The notes: generated by a model not told the origin, from the sequence alone. A DNA stretch of 64,000 bases from Nitrospira sp. (GCA_020697375.1 JAJFBJ010000007.1:38857-102856); one strand, 5' to 3'; shown: positions 27,225-36,851, counted from the first letter of the stretch. Made by a program: numbers and translations.

Positions 27225-28582
27225 TGTGGTACCTGCTCTACAACAGCCTCCTGCTTCTGGCTTCTCCGGTCATTTTGTTCGTATTGCTGGCCAAGCAGCG
27301 ATGCCGCCGCGGGCTTCCTCAGCGGCTGGGGCTGGTCGGTGAGCAGCTTGTCAACCAGCCGGCCGGCCGGTCAACCGGAGTCCTCTGGATCCATGCGGTG
27401 TCGTTGGGCGAGGTGGTGGCGGTGGCGCCGCTCGTGCGTGACCTGCACAGGAATTATCCCGAGGCACGATTGATCGTCTCGACCGTGACCGAAACCGGGC
27501 GCGAGGCGGTGGAGCAGCGGCTGGAGGGCATTGCCGAGCATCGCTACGCTCCGCTGGATTTTCCCTGGGTCGTCAACCAGACCATCGATCGTCTCAAGCC
27601 GACCCTCTATGTGTTCGTCGAAACGGAACTCTGGCCCAATCTCCTGAGAAGTTTGAAACGGCGGAACATTCCTTCGATCCTTGTCAACGGCCGGTTATCC
27701 ACCGGCTCGTTCGAGCGGCAGCGCCTGCCGGTGATCCGGGATTTTTACCGGATCATGTTGAACATGATCAGCTGCTGCCTGATGCAATCGGAACGGGATG
27801 CGCAGCGGATGATCGAGCTGGGAGCCGATCCTTCACGAGTCCGTTGTACCGGTAATATCAAGTTCGACCAACCGGTTCCGCACATGAGCGGCGGCGGCAG
27901 TTTTCTCTCGAAATCCTCACTGGGGTTGATCGAATCGGAACAGTTGCTGGTGGCCGGGAGCACGCATCCCGGAGAGGAAGAGGCGATCGTCCGAGCCTAT
28001 CAAAGCCTGAGTCCTGAGTTTCCCGACCTCCTGTTGGTGCTGGCGCCCCGGCATATCGAACGGGCGGCGCAGGTCGAGCAGATGGTGCGAAGCCAGGGGC
28101 TCTCGGTTTTCCGCCGCAGCGCGGGCGAAACAGGACAGATGTGTGGAACCGGACCGCGGGTCCTCATCCTGGATACGCGCGGCGAGTTGGCCCTGCTCTA
28201 TCGCGAAGCCGCCCTGGCCTTTGTCGGCGGCACCTTGGTACCGGTGGGAGGCCATAATCTTTTGGAACCGGCCGTCTGGGGGAAGCCCGTTCTCTTCGGA
28301 CCGCACACGGACCATTGCGCCGAAGTGGCCGCGCTGTTATCGGACGCTCAAGGAGGGCGAGTCGTGCAAGATGAACGGGATCTTGCCCAGGTCTTGCGCG
28401 AACTCCTTCGCGACCCGGCGGTCTTACAACGGATGGGGCAGGCGGCGCAGCAGGTCGTCGCGAACAATCAGGGCGCGCTCCGGCGCAGCGCGGACCTCAT
28501 CGCCACATTTCTTCCGGGGGGAGAAGCTTCGGCTGAGCCCGGGATGGAGCGGAGGCCAGAGTTGTCGAGCCGGCGATGGTGA
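27224..28582 (+). CDS. waaA: 3-deoxy-D-manno-octulosonic acid transferase
   Basis: WaaA (KdtA, GT30) adds Kdo from CMP-Kdo to lipid A precursor. The 452-residue product has an N-terminal membrane anchor (LLYNSLLLLASPVILFVLL) and shows WIHAVSLGEVVAVAPLVR, STVTETGREAV, YAPLDFPWVV, VFVETELWPNLL, NIKFDQP, VLAPRHIERA and LAFVGGTLVPVGGHNLLEPA. The ATG at 27224 overlaps the stop of the shifted acyltransferase frame. Its stop overlaps the lpxK start region (TGATG). Whether it is mono- or bifunctional cannot be told. Confidence 0.96.
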   Translation: MWYLLYNSLLLLASPVILFVLLAKQRCRRGLPQRLGLVGEQLVNQPAGRSTGVLWIHAVSLGEVVAVAPLVRDLHRNYPEARLIVSTVTETGREAVEQRLEGIAEHRYAPLDFPWVVNQTIDRLKPTLYVFVETELWPNLLRSLKRRNIPSILVNGRLSTGSFERQRLPVIRDFYRIMLNMISCCLMQSERDAQRMIELGADPSRVRCTGNIKFDQPVPHMSGGGSFLSKSSLGLIESEQLLVAGSTHPGEEEAIVRAYQSLSPEFPDLLLVLAPRHIERAAQVEQMVRSQGLSVFRRSAGETGQMCGTGPRVLILDTRGELALLYREAALAFVGGTLVPVGGHNLLEPAVWGKPVLFGPHTDHCAEVAALLSDAQGGRVVQDERDLAQVLRELLRDPAVLQRMGQAAQQVVANNQGALRRSADLIATFLPGGEASAEPGMERRPELSSRRW

Positions 28583-29658
28583 TGGCAAACGATCTGACGG
28601 TCCAATGGCGGTCCTGGTTGCGATGGATCGGATATCCTTACGAACTCGCGGCCCGTTTCCGGGTATGGTGTTACGGGCAGGGCTGGTTCCGCTCTCAGCG
28701 CCTGCCTCGTCCCGTCGTCAGCGTAGGCAACCTCACGATGGGAGGGACGGGGAAGACACCGGTCGTCATGTACCTGGTCGATCGGCTGACGGCACAGGGA
28801 AAGCGGGTGGCGGTCTTGAGCCGCGGGTATCGGCGTCGCAGCAAGGCTCCGCAACTTTTGGTGTCCGATGGACGGCGCATCCTGGTGGAACCGGATGAGT
28901 CGGGTGATGAGCCCTATCTGATCGCACGTCGCTGTCCGCAAGCCGTGGTGGCGGTCGGTACAGACCGGTATGAACTCGGCCGGTGGCTATTGAACCGCCT
29001 GCCGGTAGATTGTTTTGTGTTGGATGACGGGTTTCAGCACCTGCAACTCCATCGCGATGTAAATCTTCTGCTGCTGGATGCCACGGACCTCGCGGGGATT
29101 CAGGCTGCGTTGCCTGCCGGACGTTTGAGGGAACCGCTCTCGGCGGCGGCGCGCGCCAGTGCCATTTTGATCACCAGGGCCGGCAAGGAGCATGCTGAGG
29201 ATGCGGTCTGGCAGCATGTGCTTCGGGCCTGCGGTTCCCTGCCGGCCCCGTTGCTGGTGGGATTTCCTGCCGAGGAGTTCCGGCGCGTAGGCGGCGACGA
29301 GCAACGTCGGTTGGATTCTTTTCAGGGGCGGCCGGCCTTGCTCTTCAGCGGAATCGGCAATGCCGAATCCTTTCATGCGCTGGTGGCGGAAGCCGGCGTA
29401 GCGGTCGCAGAAACGCTGGTATTTCCAGATCACGCGCATTATACCCAGGCCATGGTGGAAACCATCCGAACCAGGGCCGACAATTGCGGTGCGAGCCTGC
29501 TGGTGACGACCGAGAAGGACGCCGATAAGGTTGCGCCGTTTCTCCGGTCAGGCGACGAGTGCTGGGCGATCAGGCTCCGGACGGAAATTCTGAGCGGGCA
29601 TGAACGGCTGGAGCAGTTGCTGAATATGCGATCGGTTGCGAAGGAAGGCCATGCGTAA
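28582..29658 (+). CDS. lpxK: tetraacyldisaccharide 4'-kinase
   Basis: LpxK phosphorylates the 4' position of the lipid A disaccharide at the inner membrane. The 358-residue protein has VGNLTMGGTGKTPVV (P-loop), LSRGYRR, DEPYLIARRCPQ and VDCFVLDDGFQHLQLHRDVNLLLLD, the family signature. Two in-frame ATGs (28576 and 28582) are possible; the second gives a TGATG overlap with waaA. The N-terminus has only a weak hydrophobic segment. In the gene order the kinase follows waaA. Confidence 0.95.
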   Translation: MANDLTVQWRSWLRWIGYPYELAARFRVWCYGQGWFRSQRLPRPVVSVGNLTMGGTGKTPVVMYLVDRLTAQGKRVAVLSRGYRRRSKAPQLLVSDGRRILVEPDESGDEPYLIARRCPQAVVAVGTDRYELGRWLLNRLPVDCFVLDDGFQHLQLHRDVNLLLLDATDLAGIQAALPAGRLREPLSAAARASAILITRAGKEHAEDAVWQHVLRACGSLPAPLLVGFPAEEFRRVGGDEQRRLDSFQGRPALLFSGIGNAESFHALVAEAGVAVAETLVFPDHAHYTQAMVETIRTRADNCGASLLVTTEKDADKVAPFLRSGDECWAIRLRTEILSGHERLEQLLNMRSVAKEGHA

Positions 29659-31348
29659 GGGTGCGATCCATCGCATTCTCGTTCGAGGTCCCAATTGGTT
29701 GGGAGACGCCGTCATGTGCGAGCCTGCCTTGAGCCAGGTGCGCAACCTTTTCCCTCAGGCCGAAATTACGCTGCTCGTGAAGCCTCCGATCGCCGACCTC
29801 CTGGCACAGCATCCTGCGGTGAATCGAACGCTGTTGTACGACGATCGGGGGCGCCATGCCGGCCTGGTCGGGAAATGGACGCTTGCCGGTATACTGCGCC
29901 GCCATCGGTTCGATCTCGCCATCCTGTTTCAAAATGCGTTTGAGGCGGCCCTGCTCAGTTTTTTGGCCGGTATCCCCCGGCGCTTCGGGTATGCGACAGA
30001 CGGCCGGAGTCTGCTGCTGACGGATCCGGTGTCATTGTCGTCGCTGAACGGGCAAAAACATCAGGTCGAGTATTATTGGGATTTGTTGAAACCATTGGGC
30101 GGCCATGGTCCTGCGCCCTCCCCTCGTCTCTTTGTGACCGCGGAAGAATCCGGATCGATCACCCGGCGTCTGGCGGAAGCCGGGATCGGCGCCTCCGACC
30201 CGGTCATCGGGGTCAATCCCGGCTCAACCTACGGCCATGCGAAGAGATGGCTCCCGGACCGCTATGCCGAGGTCGTTAATCGCGTATGGAGGGATATGCA
30301 GGCTCGATCGGATGGCAGAGTCGGCGTGGTCATTGTAGGAGCCAAGGGCGAGGAACGGCTGGGAAAAGCCATCGCCGAACAGATCAAGGCCCGCACGGTC
30401 GTCTGTTCCGGTCAGACTACGGTGCGTGAATTGATGGCGCTCGTGAAACGCTGCCGGTTGTTCTTGACGAACGATACAGGACCCATGCATGTGGCGGCCG
30501 CCTTCAAGGTTCCGCTGGTGGCGATCTTCGGTCCGACGGATTGGCAGAACACATCGCCATATGGAGCCGAAGCGAAGTTGGTGAGGCACCCGGTTTCCTG
30601 CGCGCCCTGCCTGCTGCGGGAATGTCCCATCGACCATCGCTGTATGACCGGCGTGACGGTCGAGCAGGTGTATGGCGCGGCCCTGCAACATCTGCCGCTT
30701 GCGGTTCCTTCGCAAATCACCGGCATAACCCCTGTGCCGGGTGATAGGGAATCCCGGCCGCTGGCGGGCGTCACCGTCTTCCTGGATCGCGACGGCACGC
30801 TGAATGAAGATACGGGCTACGTCAAATCCCCCGGTGAACTGAAATTATTGCCGGGCGTGGGAGCGGCTTTGGCCAGGCTCGCGCGGGCCGGCGGGCGATT
30901 GATCGTCGTGACGAATCAGTCGGGAGTGGCGCGGGGGTATTTTACATCCCGGGATCTGGAAGCCATTCATGCCCGGTTGCGGCTGTTGCTGGCCGAAGAT
31001 GGTGTGACCCTCCAAGGGCTGTATCATTGTCCTCACCATCCGGACGACCGATGCCCTTGCCGCAAGCCTGCTCCTGGCATGGTCAATCGGGCCGTGGCCG
31101 AATGGCAAGTTGATCTCAGCCGCGCCTATGTGATCGGGGACAGCGTCCGCGATGTCGAACTTGCAAAACAGGTGGGTGCAACAAGCCTGCTGGTCATGAC
31201 CGGGCCGTTAGGAAAGGAGGCATTGGCGGACCTGGAGGCGCGCGCCCTGGCGCCGGACCATGTGGCCGAGGCGCTGCCACAGGCGGTTGAATGGATCATT
31301 GTCCATGCAACGGACAAACAGACGTCTTCCCACACGCATCCTGATTGA
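29651..31348 (+). CDS. fusion of LPS heptosyltransferase II and heptose-1,7-bisphosphate phosphatase
   Basis: The 565-residue protein joins two enzymes of heptose metabolism. Residues about 1-350 are a GT9 heptosyltransferase (WaaF type): VRGPNWLGDAVMCEPAL, NPGSTYGHAKRWLPDRYAEV and FLTNDTGPMHVAAAFKVPLVAIFGPTD. Residues about 372-550 are a HAD phosphatase of the GmhB type: FLDRDGTLNEDTGYV with Asp379 and Asp381, VVTNQSGVARGYF, a zinc loop with Cys460, His462, Cys468 and Cys470, and KPAPGM. GmhB removes the 7-phosphate from heptose-1,7-bisphosphate during ADP-heptose synthesis; WaaF transfers the second heptose to the core. ATG 29651 overlaps the lpxK stop. Both halves keep their motifs, so both are likely active. 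Confidence 0.93.
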   Translation: MRKGAIHRILVRGPNWLGDAVMCEPALSQVRNLFPQAEITLLVKPPIADLLAQHPAVNRTLLYDDRGRHAGLVGKWTLAGILRRHRFDLAILFQNAFEAALLSFLAGIPRRFGYATDGRSLLLTDPVSLSSLNGQKHQVEYYWDLLKPLGGHGPAPSPRLFVTAEESGSITRRLAEAGIGASDPVIGVNPGSTYGHAKRWLPDRYAEVVNRVWRDMQARSDGRVGVVIVGAKGEERLGKAIAEQIKARTVVCSGQTTVRELMALVKRCRLFLTNDTGPMHVAAAFKVPLVAIFGPTDWQNTSPYGAEAKLVRHPVSCAPCLLRECPIDHRCMTGVTVEQVYGAALQHLPLAVPSQITGITPVPGDRESRPLAGVTVFLDRDGTLNEDTGYVKSPGELKLLPGVGAALARLARAGGRLIVVTNQSGVARGYFTSRDLEAIHARLRLLLAEDGVTLQGLYHCPHHPDDRCPCRKPAPGMVNRAVAEWQVDLSRAYVIGDSVRDVELAKQVGATSLLVMTGPLGKEALADLEARALAPDHVAEALPQAVEWIIVHATDKQTSSHTHPD

Positions 31349-31368
31349 AGATCCTCTCTGGTGGTTCC

Positions 31369-32412
31369 ATGACCGACCCGGTACGCCGGCTTCTGTTCAT
31401 CAAACCAAGTTCTCTAGGCGACATCGTGCATGCGATGCCGACGCTCGCCGCCTTGCGCGCGCGTTTTTCCCAAGCCGAGGTGACGTGGCTCGTGAAGCGG
31501 CAGTGGGCGCCGCTGGTCGAAGTCATCGGCGGGGTCGACCACGTCTGTGCGGTGGAAAATGGATTGACAGGCTGGCTAGGGCGGGTGCCGGATCTTCGCG
31601 CGACGCGCTTCGATCTGGTCGTCGATCTGCAAGGACTGTTCAGAAGCGGCGTCATGGCCTGGTTGACCGGCTGTCGCCGGCGGGTCGGATTCGCTCGAGC
31701 TCGTGAAGGCAGTCCGCTGTTCTATAGTCAACGGGTCGAGGTGCCCACAGCAGCCATGCATGCGGTCGATCGGTATCTATTGGTCGCGGAAGCGCTTGGC
31801 GCGGAACGTCCGGCGCAGCCACGTTTTGAGTTTATCGATCGTCCTGGAGACCGGCTGGCCGTGGAGACTCTTCTTGCCGGAGCGGGAATGGCGGTCTCGT
31901 CGCCTTGGATTGCGATGAATGTATCGGCCCGCTGGGAGACCAAACGCTGGCCTCCGCAACATTTTGCCGAAACCGCGGACCGGTTGTCGGAGGCGCATGG
32001 GTTCCCAATCGTCTTCATCGGAGGACCGGCGGAACGGGCAGAATCGCTCGCCGTGGCCTCACTCATGCGGACAAAAGCGGTTGATCTCACGGGACAGACC
32101 CCTGTAGGCTTGCTGCCCGGTTTGTTGCGACGGTCGGCCCTGCTGGTGACCAATGATTCCGGGCCGATGCACATCGCGGCGGCGGTGGAGACGCCGGTCG
32201 TGGCGTTGTTCGGTCCGACCGATCCTGCCAGAACGGGACCCTATGGCAGGGGACATCTGGTCCTGTCGCATGCGGTGGAATGCAGTCCCTGTTTCAGCCG
32301 GGATTGCGGCCGGGCCGCCAGGCTCGAATGTCTGACCGAAGTACGGCCGGAACAGGTCGTGCGCGCCGTACAGCAGCAACTGAGTCGATCAACGGGGCAA
32401 CGACCGTCGTGA
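31369..32412 (+). CDS. waaC: lipopolysaccharide heptosyltransferase I
   Basis: GT9 enzyme that adds the first heptose to Kdo in the LPS inner core. The 347-residue protein begins LLFIKPSSLGDIVHAMPTLAALR, the WaaC signature, and has FDLVVDLQGLFRSG, NVSARWETKRWP, VFIGGPAERA and VTNDSGPMHIAAAVETPVVALFGPTDP. The chosen ATG 31369 replaces an upstream TTG (31345). The stop overlaps the next glycosyltransferase start (GTGA). With the WaaF-GmhB fusion before it the operon carries the whole inner-core heptose transfer. Confidence 0.93.
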   Translation: MTDPVRRLLFIKPSSLGDIVHAMPTLAALRARFSQAEVTWLVKRQWAPLVEVIGGVDHVCAVENGLTGWLGRVPDLRATRFDLVVDLQGLFRSGVMAWLTGCRRRVGFARAREGSPLFYSQRVEVPTAAMHAVDRYLLVAEALGAERPAQPRFEFIDRPGDRLAVETLLAGAGMAVSSPWIAMNVSARWETKRWPPQHFAETADRLSEAHGFPIVFIGGPAERAESLAVASLMRTKAVDLTGQTPVGLLPGLLRRSALLVTNDSGPMHIAAAVETPVVALFGPTDPARTGPYGRGHLVLSHAVECSPCFSRDCGRAARLECLTEVRPEQVVRAVQQQLSRSTGQRPS

Positions 32413-33512
32413 ACATTTTGATTGCGGAATCGAGCATGGCGGTTGGGGGGCAGGAACTGGCCGTGCTGCTCCATGCCGAGCGGCTGTTGAAGCGGGGCCA
32501 TCAGGCGAGATTGGTCCTGGAGCCGCAGAGTCCCATCATGGCGATGGCCAGGGACCGCGGGCTTCCGGTCGAACCCTTCGTGATGCAGCAGTGGCGTCTG
32601 CCCCTGTCGATCCTGGCCTTTCGGCGATTATTGAAGCGGGAACGTCCGGATATCGTGCATGTCAACAGTTCGCGTGACAGCTGGATTGCCGGCCTGTCGG
32701 TCCGTCTGGTGAAGCAACGTCCCAAATTGATTCGGACCAGGCATATTTCCGCGCCCCTGACGAACAATCGGGCCACGCATTTGCTGTACCGGCGTCTCTT
32801 CGACATGGTCATCGTGACCGGCGGGGAGCGGAACCGACGGGATCTCATTCAGCGGGACGGCCTGGCGCCTGACCGTGTCGCAGCCTTTCCCATCGGCCTG
32901 GATGTGGAGTACTTTTCGCCGGCCAAGCCTCGGCAGGATATCCGGTCCGAACTCGGGATTCCGGCCGGCCACAGGCTCGTCGGCCTCATTTCCTATTTAA
33001 GGGACTATAAAGGACACCGCTATTTCGTCGAGGCAGCGGCCAAGGTTTTGAAACAACATCAGGGAGCGGCTTTTCTCATCGTGGGCGAAGGACCCGAGGA
33101 ACAGAACATCCGCGTGCAGATCGAACGCCTCGGGTTGACGGGCGATGTCCGTATGCTGGGATTTCGCGAAGACCTGCTGGATGTATTTCGATCATTGGAT
33201 CTGTTCGTGATTCCCACGATCGAAGGCGACACCATTCCGCAGGTATTGATGCAGGCCCTGGCGATCGGGCTGCCGGTAGTGTCGACGACCACCGGCTCGA
33301 TTCCCGATGTCGTGGCGGATGGAGAATCGGGCTTCATCGTTCCACCGCGCGATGCCGACGCGCTGGCCGACCGGATCGGCCGCTTGCTGGCCGATTCCGA
33401 TCTCCGTGCGTCAATGGGGCGACGCGGGCGGCAGACGGTGGAACGTTGCTATTCGATCGACCGTATGGTGGATGAATTGGAACGGGTGTATCAGCGCGTG
33501 GTGAGTTCATAA
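32409..33512 (+). CDS. glycosyltransferase family 4 protein
   Basis: The 367-residue protein begins MNILIAESSMAVGGQEL at GTG 32409 (overlapping the waaC stop) and shows the two-domain GT-B fold: IVHVNSSRDSWIAGL and TRHISAP in the acceptor half, then LVGLISYLRDYKGHRYFVEAA, FLIVGEGPEEQN and the retaining nucleotide-sugar motif VIPTIEGDTIPQVLMQALAIGLPVV. It should extend the core from the cytoplasmic side. The donor and acceptor are not defined. Its stop overlaps the next gene start (TAATG), so it belongs to the same transcript. Confidence 0.88.
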   Translation: MNILIAESSMAVGGQELAVLLHAERLLKRGHQARLVLEPQSPIMAMARDRGLPVEPFVMQQWRLPLSILAFRRLLKRERPDIVHVNSSRDSWIAGLSVRLVKQRPKLIRTRHISAPLTNNRATHLLYRRLFDMVIVTGGERNRRDLIQRDGLAPDRVAAFPIGLDVEYFSPAKPRQDIRSELGIPAGHRLVGLISYLRDYKGHRYFVEAAAKVLKQHQGAAFLIVGEGPEEQNIRVQIERLGLTGDVRMLGFREDLLDVFRSLDLFVIPTIEGDTIPQVLMQALAIGLPVVSTTTGSIPDVVADGESGFIVPPRDADALADRIGRLLADSDLRASMGRRGRQTVERCYSIDRMVDELERVYQRVVSS

Positions 33513-35650
33513 TGGGACAGTGGTCAGCCGCGCGCTCGTCTTGGCGCAAGAGCCTGCTCTTCTGGTGGATCTTCTTCGTCGTGATGCAAATGGCGGAACG
33601 GGTCTTCCTGCTGCGTGAAGCGTTCGCGCAGGAAACACCGACCCTGGCTCTTCTTTTCAAGACTTTCGCCGTCGGGATCCGGGGCGATTTCATCACCGCC
33701 ACCATCGTCCTGTCGTTGAGCCTGGCAGGAGCAGGAGCATGGGCGTTGCTGGTCAAGGGCTTTGCCAGATGGCGGGGTTCAGTGCGGCCGTTCATCCTGT
33801 CGTTCACGCGGGCCTTGCACGTGAGTGGTGTTTTCTGCGGCTTGCTGTTGCTGGTCCTGCTGTCGGTCGACATGGGGTATTACGGCTTCAACCGGCAACA
33901 TATGGATTTCGTCTTCCTTGAATACATCGGCGATCTCCTCACACCCGCCGCGACGACGGGTGAGACCAATGCGCAGGCCGTGAAGCAAACCGGGGCTGAA
34001 CTCAAAGCCGGCTGGAAATGGGCGGAGCGGCTTGGCTTGTTCCTGTGTTTTCAGGCGGCCGGGATAGCCCTGTGGTGGTGGGGCTTCTCCGTGGCTGTCG
34101 TTCCGGCTCTGTCGCGCTGGCGGCCCGGGTCCGGGTTTCACGCTGATGCCCTATTGTGTCTGGCGCTGGTCGCCGGCGGCGCCGGATTTCATCCCACCGG
34201 TCCGTACGGTATTCGGGTGGCCCATATCGGCAGCATGGTGTATTACACGCTGGCCCAGAATCCGATCCTGTTTGCGAGTGAGGCGTTACGTGTCGCCTGG
34301 GTGTCGCGGGGAACGATGGAGCGGCGGACCGGCGCCGAGGCCATGCCTTACGAGGATACCGTCCGTACCGTTCAGCGGCTGCTGGGAACGGGCGAGGAAT
34401 TTGCGGATCCCCGCTATCCTCTGGTGAGAGGCCTCTCGACCGGTCCCCACGGCGTGCGATTGCCCAAGCCGGCCAATGTGGTGATTCTCTTTCTGGAAGG
34501 GTTGGATCGCCGCTATCTCGGCCAAACTTACGGCGATGTCAGGGGAACCCCGTTCCTGGACCGCTTGAAGGAGGACAGCGTCTATTTCCAGAATTTTTTC
34601 TCGAACGGAGTCCAGACGTCCAGGGGACTCTTTGCCACGCTCTGCAGCACCTACCCTCGGCACGGGGCCTCCGCGATGAAAACGCGCTACGCCCATGACT
34701 ATCTCTGTTTGCCGTCTCTGTTGCAGCGTCAGGGGTACAGCACGGAAATGGTCATCGGGCAACATCGGGACCTCAACCGGCTGCAAACGTTTTTATCGCG
34801 AAACGGCCTGCAGCAGCTGTTCGATGAAGGCGACTTTCCGCCTCATGCTGAACGGGCCGGGTTGGGCATTGTCGACGGGGTGCTGTTCGATCTCTGCTAT
34901 GAACGCATCAGACAACGCCAGATGGAGGGCAAGCCGTTTTTTCTCGCAACCCTGACGTTGACGACGCACCATCCATTTGCCGCTCCGTTACGCCATGCCG
35001 ATGTCCGCTCGCTCCAGCAAACTGTGCCGGACCAGTATGTGGCAGCGTTACGCTACACGGATCTGGAATTGGAGCGGGTCTTCACGAGGCTTCATCGGGA
35101 GGGGCTGCTGCGCAATACGGTCGTCCTGATCGTGGGAGACCATGGGAGGCATGAAGCGGTCGGGAAGACGGATCTGGAACGCAAGGCCGGCCATTTTGCC
35201 TCGCCGCTGTTCATCTGGATGGACGAGTCCTTGCGTACGCCGGCTACATACCGCCCGCGGATGGTCTCAACGATCGCGAGCCATGTAGACGTGGCGCCCA
35301 CCATACTCGCTTTGAACGGTGCGATGCCGGCCATGGCTCCCTTTGCGGGGCATGACCTTACCTGCCTCTTAGTGCGTGACTGCCTGCCGGATCAGGTGGC
35401 CTATCTCACGAGCGTCTACGACAATCTGATCGGATTGGCCAGCCGCGAGGGTCTGTTGTTGTACTCGTTCCAGACGGAGGCGTTTCAAGAAGCAGGCCTG
35501 ACATTCGAGCCCATATCGGACGGAAGGCCGGGCGAGGGACGGCTTACCCTTTCTCGCCGGCGGGACCTGATGGCACTATACGACCTGTCGAATGCGGCGC
35601 TCGATTCCAATCGCCTCTGGTCCTGGCGGGAGTTTGGATCACGGTTATGA
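33512..35650 (+). CDS. LtaS-like membrane sulfatase-fold transferase
   Basis: The 712-residue protein has about five hydrophobic segments in its first 240 residues and then an alkaline-phosphatase/sulfatase-type domain. The metal and nucleophile residues of LTA synthase-like enzymes are visible: Glu329 in ILFLEGLDRRY, the nucleophile Thr369 in SNGVQTSRGLFATLCSTYP, His486/His487 in LTTHHPF and Asp543/His544 in VGDHGRHE. In Gram-positives LtaS polymerises glycerol phosphate; sulfatase-fold relatives in Gram-negatives (EptA, EptC, OpgB types) move phosphoethanolamine or phosphoglycerol onto LPS or glucans. Its place between two core glycosyltransferase genes, overlapping the first, suggests decoration of the LPS core in the periplasm. 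The group transferred is unknown. Confidence 0.85.
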   Translation: MGQWSAARSSWRKSLLFWWIFFVVMQMAERVFLLREAFAQETPTLALLFKTFAVGIRGDFITATIVLSLSLAGAGAWALLVKGFARWRGSVRPFILSFTRALHVSGVFCGLLLLVLLSVDMGYYGFNRQHMDFVFLEYIGDLLTPAATTGETNAQAVKQTGAELKAGWKWAERLGLFLCFQAAGIALWWWGFSVAVVPALSRWRPGSGFHADALLCLALVAGGAGFHPTGPYGIRVAHIGSMVYYTLAQNPILFASEALRVAWVSRGTMERRTGAEAMPYEDTVRTVQRLLGTGEEFADPRYPLVRGLSTGPHGVRLPKPANVVILFLEGLDRRYLGQTYGDVRGTPFLDRLKEDSVYFQNFFSNGVQTSRGLFATLCSTYPRHGASAMKTRYAHDYLCLPSLLQRQGYSTEMVIGQHRDLNRLQTFLSRNGLQQLFDEGDFPPHAERAGLGIVDGVLFDLCYERIRQRQMEGKPFFLATLTLTTHHPFAAPLRHADVRSLQQTVPDQYVAALRYTDLELERVFTRLHREGLLRNTVVLIVGDHGRHEAVGKTDLERKAGHFASPLFIWMDESLRTPATYRPRMVSTIASHVDVAPTILALNGAMPAMAPFAGHDLTCLLVRDCLPDQVAYLTSVYDNLIGLASREGLLLYSFQTEAFQEAGLTFEPISDGRPGEGRLTLSRRRDLMALYDLSNAALDSNRLWSWREFGSRL

Positions 35651-35672
35651 GGACATCGTTTTCGGCCCGCCT

Positions 35673-36851
35673 ATGAAGATCGCGTTCTTGATCGAACGGT
35701 TGGATCCTTCGCGCGGCGGCATGGAACGATCCGCCGTGGAATTTTTGACGGAGCTGGCGGCCCTCGGCATGGAGGTCCACGTGGTGACCCAGTCGGCGGC
35801 CGTGAAGATTGCGGGGGTTCAGGTCCATGCGTTGGGATGCGAGGGTTGGACGGATGCCGCGCAGTACCGCCGGTTCGTCGCAAGCGCCGAACGGTTTCTG
35901 GCGGGGCAGCGATGGGATGTGGTGCATGCGATCAGACCCTGCCGGTCCTGCGATGTGTATCAGCCGCGCGGTGGTTTGGTGAGGACCGGTCAGGATCGGA
36001 CGATTGCGGCCCGGCAGACCATGCTGCTGAAAGTGTTGCGAAGGATCGGACTGCTGTTCGACGGCAAGGAGCGGCTGCTGGATTCCCTCGAACAGCGCCT
36101 CTTGACCCGTAAGGTTCCGCCCCTCGTCCTGGTTCCCAGTCACTACGTAGGACGCCAGGTTGAGGCGCAATATCGATTGCCGGATCGGTCGCTGAGAAAA
36201 GTGTTCAACGCGGTCCGGATAAGTCCGCCGGCCGGCGTGGATCGGGCCACGGTCCGCCGAAGGCAGCGGCGCGATTTGGGAATCGTGGAGGATCGGCCCC
36301 TCGCTATTTTTGTCGGCCATAATTTCAGGCGGAAGGGTCTGGCCCGGGTGATCGATGTGCTGGCCGACCCTCGTTGCGCCGGATGGCATCTGCTCGTCGT
36401 GGGACGGGATGTCGAGCATCCCTATCGGCGGCGCGCGCAGCGGCTGGCGGTGGCGGATCGCGTGCATTTTCTCGGGGGACGCGCCGATGTGGCGGAACTC
36501 TATTGGGCGTCCGACGCCTGTGTGCTGCCGACCTACAACGATCCCTGCTCCCGGACCGTCTTGGAGGCATTGTCGCTGGGTGTGCCCTCTATCACGACGG
36601 CCTATGACGGCTCGTCCGAGTGCATCAGCAACGGAGAACAGGGTTTCGTGATTCCATCGCCGGAGTCCCGCGATCAGCTGGCGCTGGCCTTGCGCGCCTT
36701 GGAGAATGGGGCGACCCGTCGATACATGTCTCAGCAAGCGAAAGACCTGGCGCCTGTCTTATCGATGCGGCGTCATGCGGCAGAGGTCCTGCAGGTCTAT
36801 CGGGAAATTGCCGCGCGCCCCTCCGAACCCCGGATCCTCTGTCCTGCCTAA
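35673..36851 (+). CDS. glycosyltransferase family 4, WaaG-like
   Basis: The 392-residue protein begins MKIAFLIERLDPSRGGMERS and resembles WaaG, which adds the first outer-core hexose: HVVTQSAAVKIAGVQVHAL, RPCRSCDVYQPRGG, FVGHNFRRKGLARVIDVL, LVVGRDVEHPYRRRAQRLAVADRVHFLGGRADVAELY and TYNDPCSRTVLEALSLGVPSITT. The similarity to WaaG is by motif layout, in particular the FGRKG-like HNFRRKGL. A WaaP-like kinase follows, as in the waaG-waaP pair of enterobacteria and Pseudomonas. ATG 35673 was chosen over an earlier in-frame start at 35592 that overlaps the sulfatase gene. Confidence 0.85.
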   Translation: MKIAFLIERLDPSRGGMERSAVEFLTELAALGMEVHVVTQSAAVKIAGVQVHALGCEGWTDAAQYRRFVASAERFLAGQRWDVVHAIRPCRSCDVYQPRGGLVRTGQDRTIAARQTMLLKVLRRIGLLFDGKERLLDSLEQRLLTRKVPPLVLVPSHYVGRQVEAQYRLPDRSLRKVFNAVRISPPAGVDRATVRRRQRRDLGIVEDRPLAIFVGHNFRRKGLARVIDVLADPRCAGWHLLVVGRDVEHPYRRRAQRLAVADRVHFLGGRADVAELYWASDACVLPTYNDPCSRTVLEALSLGVPSITTAYDGSSECISNGEQGFVIPSPESRDQLALALRALENGATRRYMSQQAKDLAPVLSMRRHAAEVLQVYREIAARPSEPRILCPA

